Source: Arthrobacter sp. SLBN-83
Lineage (GTDB): Bacteria > Actinomycetota > Actinomycetes > Actinomycetales > Micrococcaceae
Assembly (NCBI RefSeq): GCF_006715285.1
Contig: NZ_VFMX01000001.1
Location: 1,798,001 to 1,862,000, forward strand
Reading direction: 5' to 3'
Length of the DNA stretch: 64,000 nucleotides
Part shown: piece after piece, positions 49,028 through 57,912 of the stretch
Layout of the letters: every line of letters starts with the position of its first letter
Position numbering within the stretch: position 1 is the stretch's first letter
Notes under the pieces: generated by a model
Database searches by the model: none
What the model was told of the DNA's origin: nothing
What the model saw: only the letters and a program-made list of their open reading frames with translations
Translations under genes and position numbers: made by a program

Positions 49028-50985
49028 CAGGATTCCTCTCTGTTTGCAGGTTCTGCGGCCGGTTCGTACCCCTTGTAGAGCACGGCGCGGACCAGGATGC
49101 TCATGACCACCAGGTCAAAGACCACCCAGACAACGTTGACCAGGGTCCCCAGCGGCTCGGCCAGGCCGGTTACCAGGCGGATGATGCCGACGACGGCGGC
49201 GACGGCCAGCAGGATGGATACCACGATCTGGGGCCGGATGAGGCTCCAGCTGGGTCCGCCGCTTTGACGCGCCTTGGGGGTGACGGCGAAGCCAAGGGGA
49301 CGGCCGAACCAGACGTTGCGGGCCGCCGTCGTGCATGCCTTGATCCAGGTGGGGAACAGCGCCAGGCTGTACTGCTGTCCGCGCCACGTGGGGATGCCGC
49401 GGCCGGCCACGGCGAACAGGAGCTGGTTGACCACCATGAACGGGATGAACCGGATGAAGAAGTCCCAGCTCAGGCTGCTGACCGGCAGGATGCCCAGCAG
49501 CAGGTAGATGATGGGGGCAGCGAAGTAGATGACCGCCGCGAAGCCGCTGAGGTACGTCCACATGGTGGCGAAGTACATCAGGCGCTGGCCGAGCTTGAGG
49601 CCCGTCTGCACCAGCGGGTTCTCGCGCAGCAGCACCTGGATGGTGCCCTGCGCCCAGCGGAGGCGCTGGGTGAGCATTGTCTTCAGGTCCTCCGGCGCCA
49701 GTCCGTATGCCAGGATCTCGTGGTGGTACACGCTCTCCCAGCCCATCGCGTGCATGCGCATGGCGGTGGCCATGTCCTCGGTGACGGAGATGGTGGCCAG
49801 CGGCATCACCGGCTGGGCCTCGTTGCTGCGCTCCACTGTCAAAGCATCCAGGACCGCCTGGACGGATTCCAGGGCGCCCAGCGGGGACCAGTCGCGGGCG
49901 GACATCCGCTGGACGGCGTCGTCCGCCACAACGGGAACGCCAGACTCGCCCACGTGGGCCAGCTCCATGGCGGCGATTTCCTCCAGGTCAGCCTGCAGGG
50001 CTGCAACGTCGGCCTGGACCAGGGTCTGGACGGCGGCGTCCACCCGGCGGCGGACCCGGTAGGTCACTTCGCTGAGGGGGCGGCCGGCGTCCACTTCCTC
50101 CTGGGCCTCGCGGGTGGCTGCCTCCACTTCGTCCAGGACCTCCGCCACCAGGGGCGACTCCATGTCCGCCGACTTCCGGGCCTGCTTGATCGCTGCCCGG
50201 GAGGCGGCCAGCGCGCGGCGGATGCTCTTCTCGGTCTCCTTGACGTAGCCCACCAGGCCCAGCTGCATCAGTGCTTCGCGGCGCAGGATGGCGTTGGAGC
50301 CGCAGAAGAAGGCTGCATTCCAGCCGTCCTTGCCCTGCTGGATGGGGCCGTAGAACAGGGGGGCCTGGCTGCCGAGCGGATCGTCGGCCGGGACATTGCT
50401 GAAGTACTGCGGTGTCTGGACCAGGGCCACGCGGCGGTTGTTGAAGTAGCCCAGGGTCTTTTCCAGGATGTCCGGCTCCGGGATCTGGTCCGCGTCCAGG
50501 ATCAGCAGGAACTCGCCGTGCGTGACCATGAGGGCGTTGTTGAGGTTGCCGGCCTTGGCGTGCCGCGGGAGGTCCTTGGTCCAGTCCTCGCTGCGGGTCA
50601 CGTACCCCAGGCCGTGCTGCTCGGCCAGGGCCTTGAGCTCGGGCCGGGCGCCGTCGTCCAGGATCCAGGTGCTGTGCGGGTGCCGGATCTTCTGCGCCGC
50701 CAGTGCCGTGGTGAGGACCATGTCCAGGTCCTCGTTGTAGGTGGTGATGAAGACATCCACGGTGGCGTCGGAGGGCGGCTCCGGGGCACCCTTGCGGATC
50801 TTGAGCTTCCACACCGTCATGCCGAAGAGCATGACGTCGATCAGGCTGTAGGTTTCGGCCACCACCAGGGGGAGGGCTATCCACCAGGCATCCCAGTTGA
50901 GGGATGCGGCCCAGCGCCATGCGATGTAGTTCAGGCCGGTCAGGACGGTGAGGACCACCACCACCCGGGTCCAGAAACGGGTCAT
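49027..50985 (-). CDS. Cellulose-synthase-like GT2 glycosyltransferase with helical insertion
   Basis: A 652-residue membrane processive glycosyltransferase. Two N-terminal helices precede the GT-A core: WILDDGARPELKAL (~108), LILDADQIPE (~160), ISVTEDMAT (~400) and QRLRWAQGTI (~445), the D, DxD, TED and QxxRW motifs. Four or more C-terminal helices follow (FIRFIPFMVVNQLLFAVAG, IVVSILLAVAAVVGIIRLV). Residues ~248-398 are an insertion of charged helices (EVEAATREAQEEVDAGRPL) absent from ordinary BcsA-type enzymes. It probably exports a beta-glucan or other polysaccharide. ATG 50985 overlaps the upstream stop by four bases. Confidence 0.88.
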   Translation of the reverse strand: MTRFWTRVVVVLTVLTGLNYIAWRWAASLNWDAWWIALPLVVAETYSLIDVMLFGMTVWKLKIRKGAPEPPSDATVDVFITTYNEDLDMVLTTALAAQKIRHPHSTWILDDGARPELKALAEQHGLGYVTRSEDWTKDLPRHAKAGNLNNALMVTHGEFLLILDADQIPEPDILEKTLGYFNNRRVALVQTPQYFSNVPADDPLGSQAPLFYGPIQQGKDGWNAAFFCGSNAILRREALMQLGLVGYVKETEKSIRRALAASRAAIKQARKSADMESPLVAEVLDEVEAATREAQEEVDAGRPLSEVTYRVRRRVDAAVQTLVQADVAALQADLEEIAAMELAHVGESGVPVVADDAVQRMSARDWSPLGALESVQAVLDALTVERSNEAQPVMPLATISVTEDMATAMRMHAMGWESVYHHEILAYGLAPEDLKTMLTQRLRWAQGTIQVLLRENPLVQTGLKLGQRLMYFATMWTYLSGFAAVIYFAAPIIYLLLGILPVSSLSWDFFIRFIPFMVVNQLLFAVAGRGIPTWRGQQYSLALFPTWIKACTTAARNVWFGRPLGFAVTPKARQSGGPSWSLIRPQIVVSILLAVAAVVGIIRLVTGLAEPLGTLVNVVWVVFDLVVMSILVRAVLYKGYEPAAEPANREES

Positions 50986-52094
50986 GCTGCCACCTCCATG
51001 GGGAGCCGGCGGACCACGACAACCGTGACATCGTCTTCGGCAGTCTCTGCCGGGGCGAGCGCCATGATGGAGTTGCTGGCCTCGTTGGCCGAACCAGCAG
51101 ACTGCGTTGCCTGCTGCACGGCGTCCGTGAAGTCCTCCACCGACTCGAACACGTCCAGCACGCCGTCGCTGACCACCACCAGGGAATCGCCTGGCGCCAG
51201 CTCGAGCTCTGCCTGCGGCCACTGCGTCCCTGGCCATGCGCCTACCGGAGGTCCTCCCGTGGGGAGCCGGTCCGCAGGACCTGCCGGCTGGACGTGCAGC
51301 GCAAGTCCGTGTCCGGCGTCGACATAGCTGACCTTGCCGGACGCCGCGTCCAGCCGCGCGTGGAACAGGGTGACGAAGGAGTTGGAGGAGTCAAGGTCGC
51401 TGGCGATTGCTTTGCTGGCGGAGGCGAACCCCGCATCCAGGTCCTGCCGGAGTCCGGTGGAGCGCATCACCGCACGGACCGTTGCGGCGATCAGCGCCGC
51501 GCCCATGCCCTTGCCCATGGCATCGGCAAAGGTCAGGTGGAGCCCGTCGGGCGTCTGGTACCAGTCGTAAAAGTCGCCGCCCACGCTGCGGGAGGGGCGG
51601 AAGAGGCCCGCTACGTCATAGCCCTCCACCCGGATGTCCTCCTTGGGCAACAGGCTTTGCTGCACCTCCGTGGCGCGCTCCAGTTCGCTGCGGGCGGCGG
51701 AGGCCGCTGCCGGGGAGGGCCGGCGCCGGAAGAGGGCGTTGATCCGCGACTGGAGTTCCCGGGGGCTGAACGGCTTGCTGATATATTCATCGGCGCCGTT
51801 GTCCAGGCCGGTGAGCTTGTCCAGCTCATCCGCGCGGGCGGTGAGCATCACGATGAACGCGTCCGAGAATTCGCGCAGGAGCTTGCACACCTCCAGCCCG
51901 TCAAGGTCCGGAAGGTTGAGGTCCAGCGTCACCAGGTCCGGTTTGGTCCGCCGGACTTCCTCGACACCGGGCAGGCCGGCACCCGCCTGGGTGACCTCGA
52001 AGCCCTGCTTGACCAGGACACGGACCAGCAGGCCGCGGATGTCGGGGTCATCTTCAATGACCACCGCACGGCGGATTTCGGAGGGAGAGACCAT
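50982..52094 (-). CDS. Response regulator with PP2C (SpoIIE-type) phosphatase output
   Basis: A 370-residue protein. Residues 1-120 are a receiver domain (acidic pair Asp-15/16, phospho-acceptor Asp-58 in LVTLDLNLPDLDG, Lys in ADEYISKPFSP). A short coiled linker (ARSELERATEVQQSLLPKE) follows. The PP2C domain has VGGDFYDW, FADAMGKGMGAAL, YVDAGHGLAL and TAEDDVTVVVVRR, which supply the metal-binding Asp residues. It would dephosphorylate the STAS protein, as RsbU does. First gene of the GT2 unit; no cognate histidine kinase is adjacent. The 264-nt stretch upstream (52095-52358) holds nothing I can name. Confidence 0.9.
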   Translation of the reverse strand: MVSPSEIRRAVVIEDDPDIRGLLVRVLVKQGFEVTQAGAGLPGVEEVRRTKPDLVTLDLNLPDLDGLEVCKLLREFSDAFIVMLTARADELDKLTGLDNGADEYISKPFSPRELQSRINALFRRRPSPAAASAARSELERATEVQQSLLPKEDIRVEGYDVAGLFRPSRSVGGDFYDWYQTPDGLHLTFADAMGKGMGAALIAATVRAVMRSTGLRQDLDAGFASASKAIASDLDSSNSFVTLFHARLDAASGKVSYVDAGHGLALHVQPAGPADRLPTGGPPVGAWPGTQWPQAELELAPGDSLVVVSDGVLDVFESVEDFTDAVQQATQSAGSANEASNSIMALAPAETAEDDVTVVVVRRLPMEVAA

Positions 52095-52358
52095 TCTCTA
52101 CTTCTACCGTATTAAGGCGCACAGGGCATGTCTTAGGCTTCACAGTTTCCGGTGACTTGCCTGACACGGCCGCCGCCTGCCCTTTTCGGCCGTGCGTCGT
52201 CCTACCTTTCAGCAGATCTTGCGGAAATCTTGGCATCTGCTTGCCGGGACGTTGAGGTCCGGCGGTCACACTCGTAGGGACGCAGCAGCTTCCAGGAAAC
52301 AGCGTACGACGACGACACCGCGCGGAGGCTGTACGGACTGCGGAAGGCGGGGAAGCCA

Positions 52359-52640
52359 ATGGAACAAATGAAAAGGAAGGGAGCGGACAAAGCCAAAGCC
52401 TTGCTTCGCCTCTACTTCCACTCACGCAAGGTACGGGCGGCGGCTAAGGAACTGGCGCACGCGCTCGCCGAATCACGGGAAGTATCCAGCTGGCCGGGGG
52501 ACCGGCTCCCGGTGGGGGAGGAGATGTCCCGGCATGTGGAGAGACTGACCCGCCGGCTGAAGCTGGAGACCGAGGCGCACCATCGGCTCGAAGTCCTTTT
52601 TAAGACTGCGGGTGGAGGGCATTCCGTAGCGGCACTTTAG
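52359..52640 (+). CDS. Small basic helical protein, unknown function
   Basis: A 93-residue hydrophilic protein, mostly charged helix (ADKAKALLRLYFHSRKVRAAAKELAHALAES; MSRHVERLTRRLKLETEAHHRLEVLFKTAG). No family recognised. The ATG has GGGGAAG four bases upstream. It is divergent from the REC-PP2C gene, so the two may share a control region. The frame looks real but evidence is limited to the ribosome site and composition. Confidence 0.55.
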   Translation: MEQMKRKGADKAKALLRLYFHSRKVRAAAKELAHALAESREVSSWPGDRLPVGEEMSRHVERLTRRLKLETEAHHRLEVLFKTAGGGHSVAAL

Positions 52641-52691
52641 GTGCCACACTTAGCAGCAATCGATTGGCTGGGGGATAGTCAGGAGATTGCT

Positions 52692-52808
52692 GTGAGCTTG
52701 TTGCTTGGCTGGTCGTACCTCATGGCGGGGCTGATGACCATGGACGCGATGCTTTTGGCGTTGTGGGCCATGGAAGTCGACTGGGGCAAGTACTGGCGCC
52801 GGAAGTAG
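52692..52808 (+). CDS. 38-residue single-helix membrane miniprotein
   Basis: A short frame from GTG 52692 to TAG 52808, with AGGAG six bases before the start. The peptide starts MSLLLGWSYLMAGLMTM, stays hydrophobic to about residue 28, then ends in a charged tail (EVDWGKYWRRK), the layout of a small inner-membrane protein with a positive-inside C-terminus. No family is known to me. The Met-rich hydrophobic core and good ribosome site argue that it is expressed. Confidence 0.5.
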   Translation: MSLLLGWSYLMAGLMTMDAMLLALWAMEVDWGKYWRRK

Positions 52809-52835
52809 CTCCCACCGGAGTCGCTGAAGCCCGGT

Positions 52836-53408
52836 TTAGCTCAGCTCCAAGCGCATCAGCACCCGGGGGAACCCGTTCAGCACCGACGCCGTGTCCGCCG
52901 CCTTGGTGAAGCCCGCGTCCTCGAAGAGTTTGCGGGTTCCTACATAAGCCATGGTGAGGTCCACCTTGCTGCCGCCGTTGTCCACCGGATAGCCCTCAAC
53001 TACGGGCGCCCCGTAGGACCGTGCCATCTCGACGGCGCCGGCCAGCAGATGGTGCGAGATTCCCTTCCCGCGGTGGCCGGGTCGCACCCGGAGGCACCAG
53101 ATTGACCATGCGTCCCGCTCATCAACGTGTGGGATCTTCCTGTTGCGGGCGAAGCTGGTGTCCGCACGTGGGTGCACCGCTGCCCACCCGACTGGTTCGC
53201 CGCCGTCGTACGCTATGACCCCAGGTGGCGGATCCTGGGCAACCATTTGCCTGACGAGTTCGCCGCGCTCTTCGCCCCGGAGGGCAAGGTTCTCCTTGGA
53301 GGGGATCCGGTAGCTCAGGCACCAGCAGACCGTGGCGTCAGGCCGCTTGGGCCCCACCAGTGCCTTTACGTCCTCGAAGTTCGTCGCCGGGCGCACCTCA
53401 ATGGCCAT
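52836..53408 (-). CDS. GNAT-family N-acetyltransferase
   Basis: A 190-residue acetyltransferase. IWCLRVRPGHRGKGISHHLLAGAVEMARSYGA is the acetyl-CoA binding strand-helix (R/Q-x-x-G-x-G/A), preceded by PVGWAAVHPRADTSFA. The N-terminus carries a Cys-Trp-Cys segment (DATVCWCLSYRIP) common in a subgroup of actinobacterial GNATs. Substrate unknown. It lies just upstream of nothing on its strand and is followed on the other side by the miniprotein gene. Confidence 0.88.
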   Translation of the reverse strand: MAIEVRPATNFEDVKALVGPKRPDATVCWCLSYRIPSKENLALRGEERGELVRQMVAQDPPPGVIAYDGGEPVGWAAVHPRADTSFARNRKIPHVDERDAWSIWCLRVRPGHRGKGISHHLLAGAVEMARSYGAPVVEGYPVDNGGSKVDLTMAYVGTRKLFEDAGFTKAADTASVLNGFPRVLMRLELS

Positions 53409-53417
53409 GCGGCCATC

Positions 53418-53810
53418 CTAGTCTTCCGGCATCCTGCCGATACTCCAGGCCGCGACCTTGCGGACATCAACCCTGGTTGCCTGCAGGGGCACCCTGACAC
53501 CTCCTGAGAGCAGGACGGGGCCCAGGAAATGGATGTACCGTACCTGGTCTGACGTATTGGCTGCATTCGCCCCGGGTTCCCACGAATCGAGGACCCCGGC
53601 GACAGCCCAGCTGCCGATCCGTACCTGGTCATTCTGCCGCCGGGTCCACGCATGCTCCGACACCACCGACCCCGAAATGACGGCACCATCAACCACTACG
53701 GTGAGTTCCATGGTGGCATCGGGCCCTGTCCCAAAAACCGAGTCCAACAGCAGCAGGAGGCGGGGATCCGGACCGTCTTCCGGAGCTTCCTTATCCGTCA
53801 CGGTGTCCAT
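53418..53810 (-). CDS. GvpU-like protein
   Basis: A 130-residue protein. MELTVVVDGAVISGSVVSEHAW and the later RYIHFLGPVLLSGGVRVPLQATRVDVRKVAAWSIG resemble the two halves of gas-vesicle accessory protein GvpU (strand pair with VxGxxISGxLIS, then FIHLxxA...). I base this on memory of the family; no other gvp gene is present, so gas vesicles are not implied. It lies 10 nt upstream of the GNAT gene on the same strand and may be cotranscribed. Confidence 0.5.
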   Translation of the reverse strand: MDTVTDKEAPEDGPDPRLLLLLDSVFGTGPDATMELTVVVDGAVISGSVVSEHAWTRRQNDQVRIGSWAVAGVLDSWEPGANAANTSDQVRYIHFLGPVLLSGGVRVPLQATRVDVRKVAAWSIGRMPED

Positions 53811-53890
53811 GCCCGTCCTTTCCTCGCTGGTGTGGAGCTGTTTGTTTGATGAACCCAGTCTCCACCCTGTCGGCCGTTGTTGTGTTTCTC

Positions 53891-53896
53891 TAGACT
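53891..53896 (+). promoter_or_regulatory. -10 box of a leaderless MFS transcript
   Basis: TAGACT (53891-53896) ends seven bases before the ATG at 53904, the spacing expected when transcription starts at the start codon. No clear -35. Confidence 0.45.
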
Positions 53897-53903
53897 GGGA
53901 CGC

Positions 53904-55292
53904 ATGACCCAGCAGGAACCGGGAACGGCCGCTGCGGATCCCGTTGCCGCCGGGACTTTCCCGCGTACCCCGGCCGAGCGCTCCCGAACCTTTGCCGGCA
54001 TCCTGGTCAACACCGCCCTGGCGAACATCACCACGAGCTACCTGTGGTTCGCCCTGACTTTCTGGCTCTACCTGGAGACGCGCAACGTGATCGCCACCGG
54101 CGTGGTGGGCGGCGCGTACATGCTGTTGATTGCGCTGTCCAGCATCAGCTTCGGCACGTTCGTGGACCGTTACCGCAAGCTGGCCGTGATGCGCTTCGCC
54201 GCCGGATTCACCCTGGTGATGTTCGTGTTGTCAGGGGTGATGTTCCTGCTGACGCCTGCGGCATCGTTGCTGGACCTGGGGCAGCCGTGGTTCTGGGTAT
54301 TCACCCTGATCATCCTGATTGGCGCCGTGGTGGAAAACCTGCGGAACATTGCCCTGTCCACCACCGTCACCATCCTCATCGAACCGGAACGCCGCGCCAA
54401 CGCCAACGGCCTGGTGGGTATGGTGCAGGGGCTGATGTTCATCGTCACCTCCCTGCTGTCCGGACTCTCCGTCGGACTGCTGGGCATGGGCTGGACCATC
54501 GCCGTCGCCCTGGTGCTCACGGCGCTTGCCGCGGCGCACCTATTGACCCTGCGGATGCCCGAGGAGGTGCGGGCAGCGGCAACGGATGCCCATGGCGGCT
54601 TCGACCTGCGGGGATCTTTGGCGGCGGTGCTGGCGATCTCCGGACTGTTCGCACTGATCGTGTTTTCAACGTTCAACAACTTCATCGGCGGCGTCTACAT
54701 GGCGCTGATGGACCCTTACGGACTGGAGATGTTCTCCGTGGAGATGTGGGGCGCGGTCTTTGCGTTTGGGTGCACCGGGTTTCTCGTCGGCGGTGCCCTG
54801 ATCGGCAAGTTCGGGCTGGGCGCGAACCCCCTGCGCACCCTGCTGATAGCAGTGGCGGCCATGGGTGTGCTCGGTGCGGTCTTCACACTTCGGGAGTGGG
54901 CGTGGCTCTATATCGTGGGAATCTGGCTGTACCTGGTGCTGGTCCCCTTCGTGGAGGCAGCCGAGCAAACCGTCATCCAGCGCGTTGTACCGCTGGAGCG
55001 CCAGGGCCGGGTGTTTGGTTTCGCCATGGCGTTCGAGTCCGCCGCGGCACCGGTCACAGCATTCGTCATTGCCCCCATTGCCCAGTTCTGGATCATCCCG
55101 TACGCGCGGTCGGCTGAGGGCGCCGCCGTCCTGGCCCCGCTGCTGGGCGAGGGAAGATCCCGCGGTATCGCCCTGGTGTTCCTGGCGGCCGGCATCATCA
55201 TGATCGCGGCTGCTTTGCTGGCCTTCCTCACGCCGGTCTACCGCCGGGTGTCGGCATCGTATGCGCAGACCGCGGCAGAGACCGCCGGTTAA
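53904..55292 (+). CDS. MFS transporter
   Basis: A 462-residue major facilitator with 12 helices. ALANITTSYLWFALTFWLYLETRNVIATGVVGG and SISFGTFVDRYRKLAVM (loop motif A with FVDRYRK) are in the first half. EAAEQTVIQRVVPLERQGRVFGFAMAFESAAAP is a conserved loop of this DHA3-like group. Probably an exporter of drugs or metabolites. I start at ATG 53904 (MTQQEPG). It converges with the peroxiredoxin gene. Confidence 0.85.
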   Translation: MTQQEPGTAAADPVAAGTFPRTPAERSRTFAGILVNTALANITTSYLWFALTFWLYLETRNVIATGVVGGAYMLLIALSSISFGTFVDRYRKLAVMRFAAGFTLVMFVLSGVMFLLTPAASLLDLGQPWFWVFTLIILIGAVVENLRNIALSTTVTILIEPERRANANGLVGMVQGLMFIVTSLLSGLSVGLLGMGWTIAVALVLTALAAAHLLTLRMPEEVRAAATDAHGGFDLRGSLAAVLAISGLFALIVFSTFNNFIGGVYMALMDPYGLEMFSVEMWGAVFAFGCTGFLVGGALIGKFGLGANPLRTLLIAVAAMGVLGAVFTLREWAWLYIVGIWLYLVLVPFVEAAEQTVIQRVVPLERQGRVFGFAMAFESAAAPVTAFVIAPIAQFWIIPYARSAEGAAVLAPLLGEGRSRGIALVFLAAGIIMIAAALLAFLTPVYRRVSASYAQTAAETAG

Positions 55293-55300
55293 ATGCCGGA

Positions 55301-55325
55301 CGCCCCGGCAGGAAGTGCCGGGGCG
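55301..55325. terminator. Hairpin between convergent genes
   Basis: CGCCCCGGCA (55301-55310) pairs with TGCCGGGGCG (55316-55325) around a 5-nt loop. It serves both the MFS gene and the peroxiredoxin gene. No T-run is present. Confidence 0.65.
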
Positions 55326-55347
55326 CCTGGCGGAGAAGTGCGGGAAG

Positions 55348-55827
55348 TTAGACTCCCAGGGCTTCCTTGAGGCGGGCGACGTGGCCGTCGGCCTGGACCT
55401 GGTACTGGGCCAGGGTGACGTTTCCTTCGGGGTCCACCACAACCGTGGAGCGGACGATCCCTTCGTGGATTTCGCCGTTGACCAGCTTTTCGCCCCAGGC
55501 GCCATAGGCCAGGGCGACTGCGTGGTCGGGGTCGGAGAGCAGCGGGAAGGTCAGGGAGAAGTCGCCGCTGAAGCCAGCCAGGGCTTCCTGGGCGTCGGGG
55601 GAGATGCCGACAACTTCGTAGCCCTTGCCCTGGAGGGACGCAAGGCTGTCGCGGAAGTCGCAGGCCTCGGTGGTGCAACCGGGGGTTGCGGCCTTGGGGT
55701 AGAAGTACACAATGACGTTCTTGCCACGGTAATCGGCCAAGGAGGTTTCCCGGCCCTGGGCGTCCCGGAGGGTGAAATCAGGAGCCGGGGTGCCGGGCTG
55801 AAGCTTGGTGGTCAGGGTGGGGCTCAT
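55348..55827 (-). CDS. bcp: Thioredoxin-dependent peroxiredoxin (BCP/PrxQ)
   Basis: A 159-residue atypical 2-Cys peroxiredoxin. The peroxidatic Cys-51 and the resolving Cys-56 lie in YPKAATPGCTTEACDFRD, the PrxQ spacing. GISPDAQEALAGF and FPLLSDPDHAVALAYGAWGEK complete the family pattern. It reduces H2O2 and organic peroxides in the cytoplasm using thioredoxin. ATG 55827 is chosen with GGAACGC upstream; a longer frame is open to 55863. Confidence 0.93.
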   Translation of the reverse strand: MSPTLTTKLQPGTPAPDFTLRDAQGRETSLADYRGKNVIVYFYPKAATPGCTTEACDFRDSLASLQGKGYEVVGISPDAQEALAGFSGDFSLTFPLLSDPDHAVALAYGAWGEKLVNGEIHEGIVRSTVVVDPEGNVTLAQYQVQADGHVARLKEALGV

Positions 55828-55908
55828 GGCGTTCCTTTGTAAGACTCGGTCAGTGATGGCCAAACATCAAGTGAAGCGGGTTGCCGCTTACTGATACAAA
55901 CCAGCGCG

Positions 55909-56559
55909 TCATATGCAGTATTCCGCAGGTCCCCGAACCGCCGCGTGCGGGCCGGGAATAAACTGGTATCCGCCGCCGCGCACGGTGGCCACGGCATGGC
56001 GCGCGTTGCCCAGTTTCTTGCGGATCCTGCCCACGTACACGTCGATGGAGCGGGCGGTGGCGCCGGGGAAATCCAGCGACTCCAGGAACTCCTGCAGCTC
56101 CTCGCGGCCGACAGTGCGGGACAGGTGGGTCACCAGGTACCGGAGCACCTTGTACTCGACGCCGGTCAGCGCCACCGGACGGCCGTCCAGCAGGACGGTG
56201 TCGGCGGCAAGGTCCACGGCGACCCGGCTGACGGGGCCGGCCGACGGCGGCAGGCGGGTACCGCCGTCGTCCTTTGCAGGTGCCGGGCTGGTTGCCTCCG
56301 CCGCAGAGGAAGCGCGGGAGGAGTCATCTTTTGCTTCCTCCGCGGCGGACGTGGGGGCTCCGGCGGCAGGCCAATGGACTTCCGCCTCCGGAGCAGTTTC
56401 GAGGGCCCTCGCAAGGACCATTTGGGCGGCGTGGCGCAGGATTTCCGGGCTGGTTCCTTCAGCCGGAACCACCCATACGGCGAGGCCACGGGCGGCGGCC
56501 TTGCGTGAAACAAATTTTGGCCGGGCCCCCGCCCCCGGATAGTGCGCTTCCACTGCCAT
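55909..56559 (-). CDS. Orphan OmpR-type winged-helix DNA-binding protein
   Basis: A 216-residue protein. The C-terminal ~95 residues are a Trans_reg_C winged helix: VALTGVEYKVLRYLVTHLSRTVGREELQEFL, then ARSIDVYVGRIRKKLGNARHAVATVRGGGYQFIP. The first ~115 residues carry no receiver domain; they start with VEAHYPGAGARPKFVSRKAAARGLAVWVV and continue as an Ala/Ser-rich linker. It could be a degenerate regulator. It lies 9 nt downstream of allB on the same strand, so it may belong to the allantoin operon. Confidence 0.75.
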   Translation of the reverse strand: MAVEAHYPGAGARPKFVSRKAAARGLAVWVVPAEGTSPEILRHAAQMVLARALETAPEAEVHWPAAGAPTSAAEEAKDDSSRASSAAEATSPAPAKDDGGTRLPPSAGPVSRVAVDLAADTVLLDGRPVALTGVEYKVLRYLVTHLSRTVGREELQEFLESLDFPGATARSIDVYVGRIRKKLGNARHAVATVRGGGYQFIPGPHAAVRGPAEYCI

Positions 56560-56568
56560 GGCGCGCCC

Positions 56569-57912
56569 TTATACGCCGCCGCGGCGGATCAGCTTGCCCG
56601 TAGGGGTCTGGCCGTCCACTACGGCGCCGCGGAGGTAAGTCTTGCGCACCACGCCGGACAGCGCCTTGCCGTCGTAAGGGGTGATGGGGTTCTTGTGCTT
56701 GAGCTTGGAGACGTCCACCACGAAGGCCTCGTCCGGCGCGAAGATGGAGAAGTCGGCGTCGTAGCCCAGTGCCAGCTGTCCCTTGTTGGTCAGCCGGGCC
56801 AGGTTGGCGGGCTTCTCCGCCATCCAGGACACCACCTGTTCCAGCGGGATGCCACGGTGGCGGGCTTCGGTCCAGATCAGGGACAGGCCCAGCTGCAGTG
56901 ACGAGACGCCGCCCCAAGCCACGGCGAAGTCGCCGTTTTCCAGGTCCTTGAGGTCCAGGGTAGAGGGGGAATGGTCCGAAACGATGCAGTCGATGGTGCC
57001 GTCCTGCAGGCCCTGCCACAGCAGCTCGCGGTTGGACGCTTCGCGGATGGGTGGGCAGCACTTGTAGGCGGTGGCACCGTCAGGGATTTCCTCTGCCATC
57101 AGCGTGAGGTAGTGCGGGCAGGTTTCCACGGTGAGCTTCACGCCGTCGCGCTTGGCGGAGGCGATCATGGGCAGGGCGTCCGACGACGACAGGTGCAGGA
57201 TGTGCGCACGCGCACCGGTCCAGCGTGCCCGTTCGATGACCTCGGCGATGGCCTTGTTCTCGGCGCCGCGGGGGCGGGAGGCCAGGAAGGTTTCGTAGTG
57301 GTCCCCGCCCGGGTGGGGTGCGCGGTCGATGGCGTGGGAGTCCTCGGCGTGGACGATCATGAGCGAGTCGAAGGTCTTCAGCTCGGCCATGTCCTCTTCC
57401 ATCTCGTCCGCATCCAGGTGCGGGAACTCGTCCACACCGGAGTGGAGCAGGAAGCACTTGAAGCCGAAGACGCCCTCGTCGTGCAGGGGGCGCAGGTCGG
57501 CCTTGTTGCCGGGGATGGCCCCGCCCCAGAATCCGACGTCGATGAACGCCTGGTCCTCGGCCACCTCGCGCTTGAGCTTGAGGTTGTCCACCGTGGTGGT
57601 GGGCGGGACGGAGTTCAGTGGCATGTCGATGATGGTGGTGACGCCGCCGGCTGCCGCGGCGCGGGTGGCGGAGGCGAAGCCCTCCCACTCGGTGCGGCCG
57701 GGCTCATTGACATGGACGTGGGTGTCCACCAGGCCGGGGAGCAGGGTTTCATCATCGGCCAGTTCGATGACTTCGGCGCCGGCCAGGCCGTTGCCCAGCG
57801 GTTCGATAGCCACGATCTTGCCGTTGCGGACACCTACCTCGCGCGGCGCGATGCCGGCGGTGGTCAGGATGCGCTGGCCCCGGATGACGAGGTCAAAACG
57901 TTCTTCAGACAC
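56569..57912 (-). CDS. allB: Allantoinase
   Basis: A 447-residue dinuclear metal amidohydrolase that opens allantoin to allantoate. Metal ligands: [16 protein letters not shown] (HxH), the carboxylated Lys in [11 protein letters not shown], His in MIVHAEDSH, His in [10 protein letters not shown] and Asp in [18 protein letters not shown]-like [10 protein letters not shown] is also typical. It starts at GTG 57912 with AAGGAGG upstream and overlaps glxK by eight bases. Dihydropyrimidinase is the nearest alternative; the operon with gcl and hyi favours allantoinase. Confidence 0.93.
   Translation of the reverse strand: MSEERFDLVIRGQRILTTAGIAPREVGVRNGKIVAIEPLGNGLAGAEVIELADDETLLPGLVDTHVHVNEPGRTEWEGFASATRAAAAGGVTTIIDMPLNSVPPTTTVDNLKLKREVAEDQAFIDVGFWGGAIPGNKADLRPLHDEGVFGFKCFLLHSGVDEFPHLDADEMEEDMAELKTFDSLMIVHAEDSHAIDRAPHPGGDHYETFLASRPRGAENKAIAEVIERARWTGARAHILHLSSSDALPMIASAKRDGVKLTVETCPHYLTLMAEEIPDGATAYKCCPPIREASNRELLWQGLQDGTIDCIVSDHSPSTLDLKDLENGDFAVAWGGVSSLQLGLSLIWTEARHRGIPLEQVVSWMAEKPANLARLTNKGQLALGYDADFSIFAPDEAFVVDVSKLKHKNPITPYDGKALSGVVRKTYLRGAVVDGQTPTGKLIRRGGV

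Noticed and set aside
49264..51327. A 687-codon plus-strand frame antisense to the glycosyltransferase
   Set aside because: Low-complexity translation, no start site, and complete overlap with the conserved GT2 and phosphatase genes.
53418..53810. A gas-vesicle gene cluster
   Set aside because: Only one GvpU-like gene is present; no GvpA, GvpN or other structural gene is nearby.
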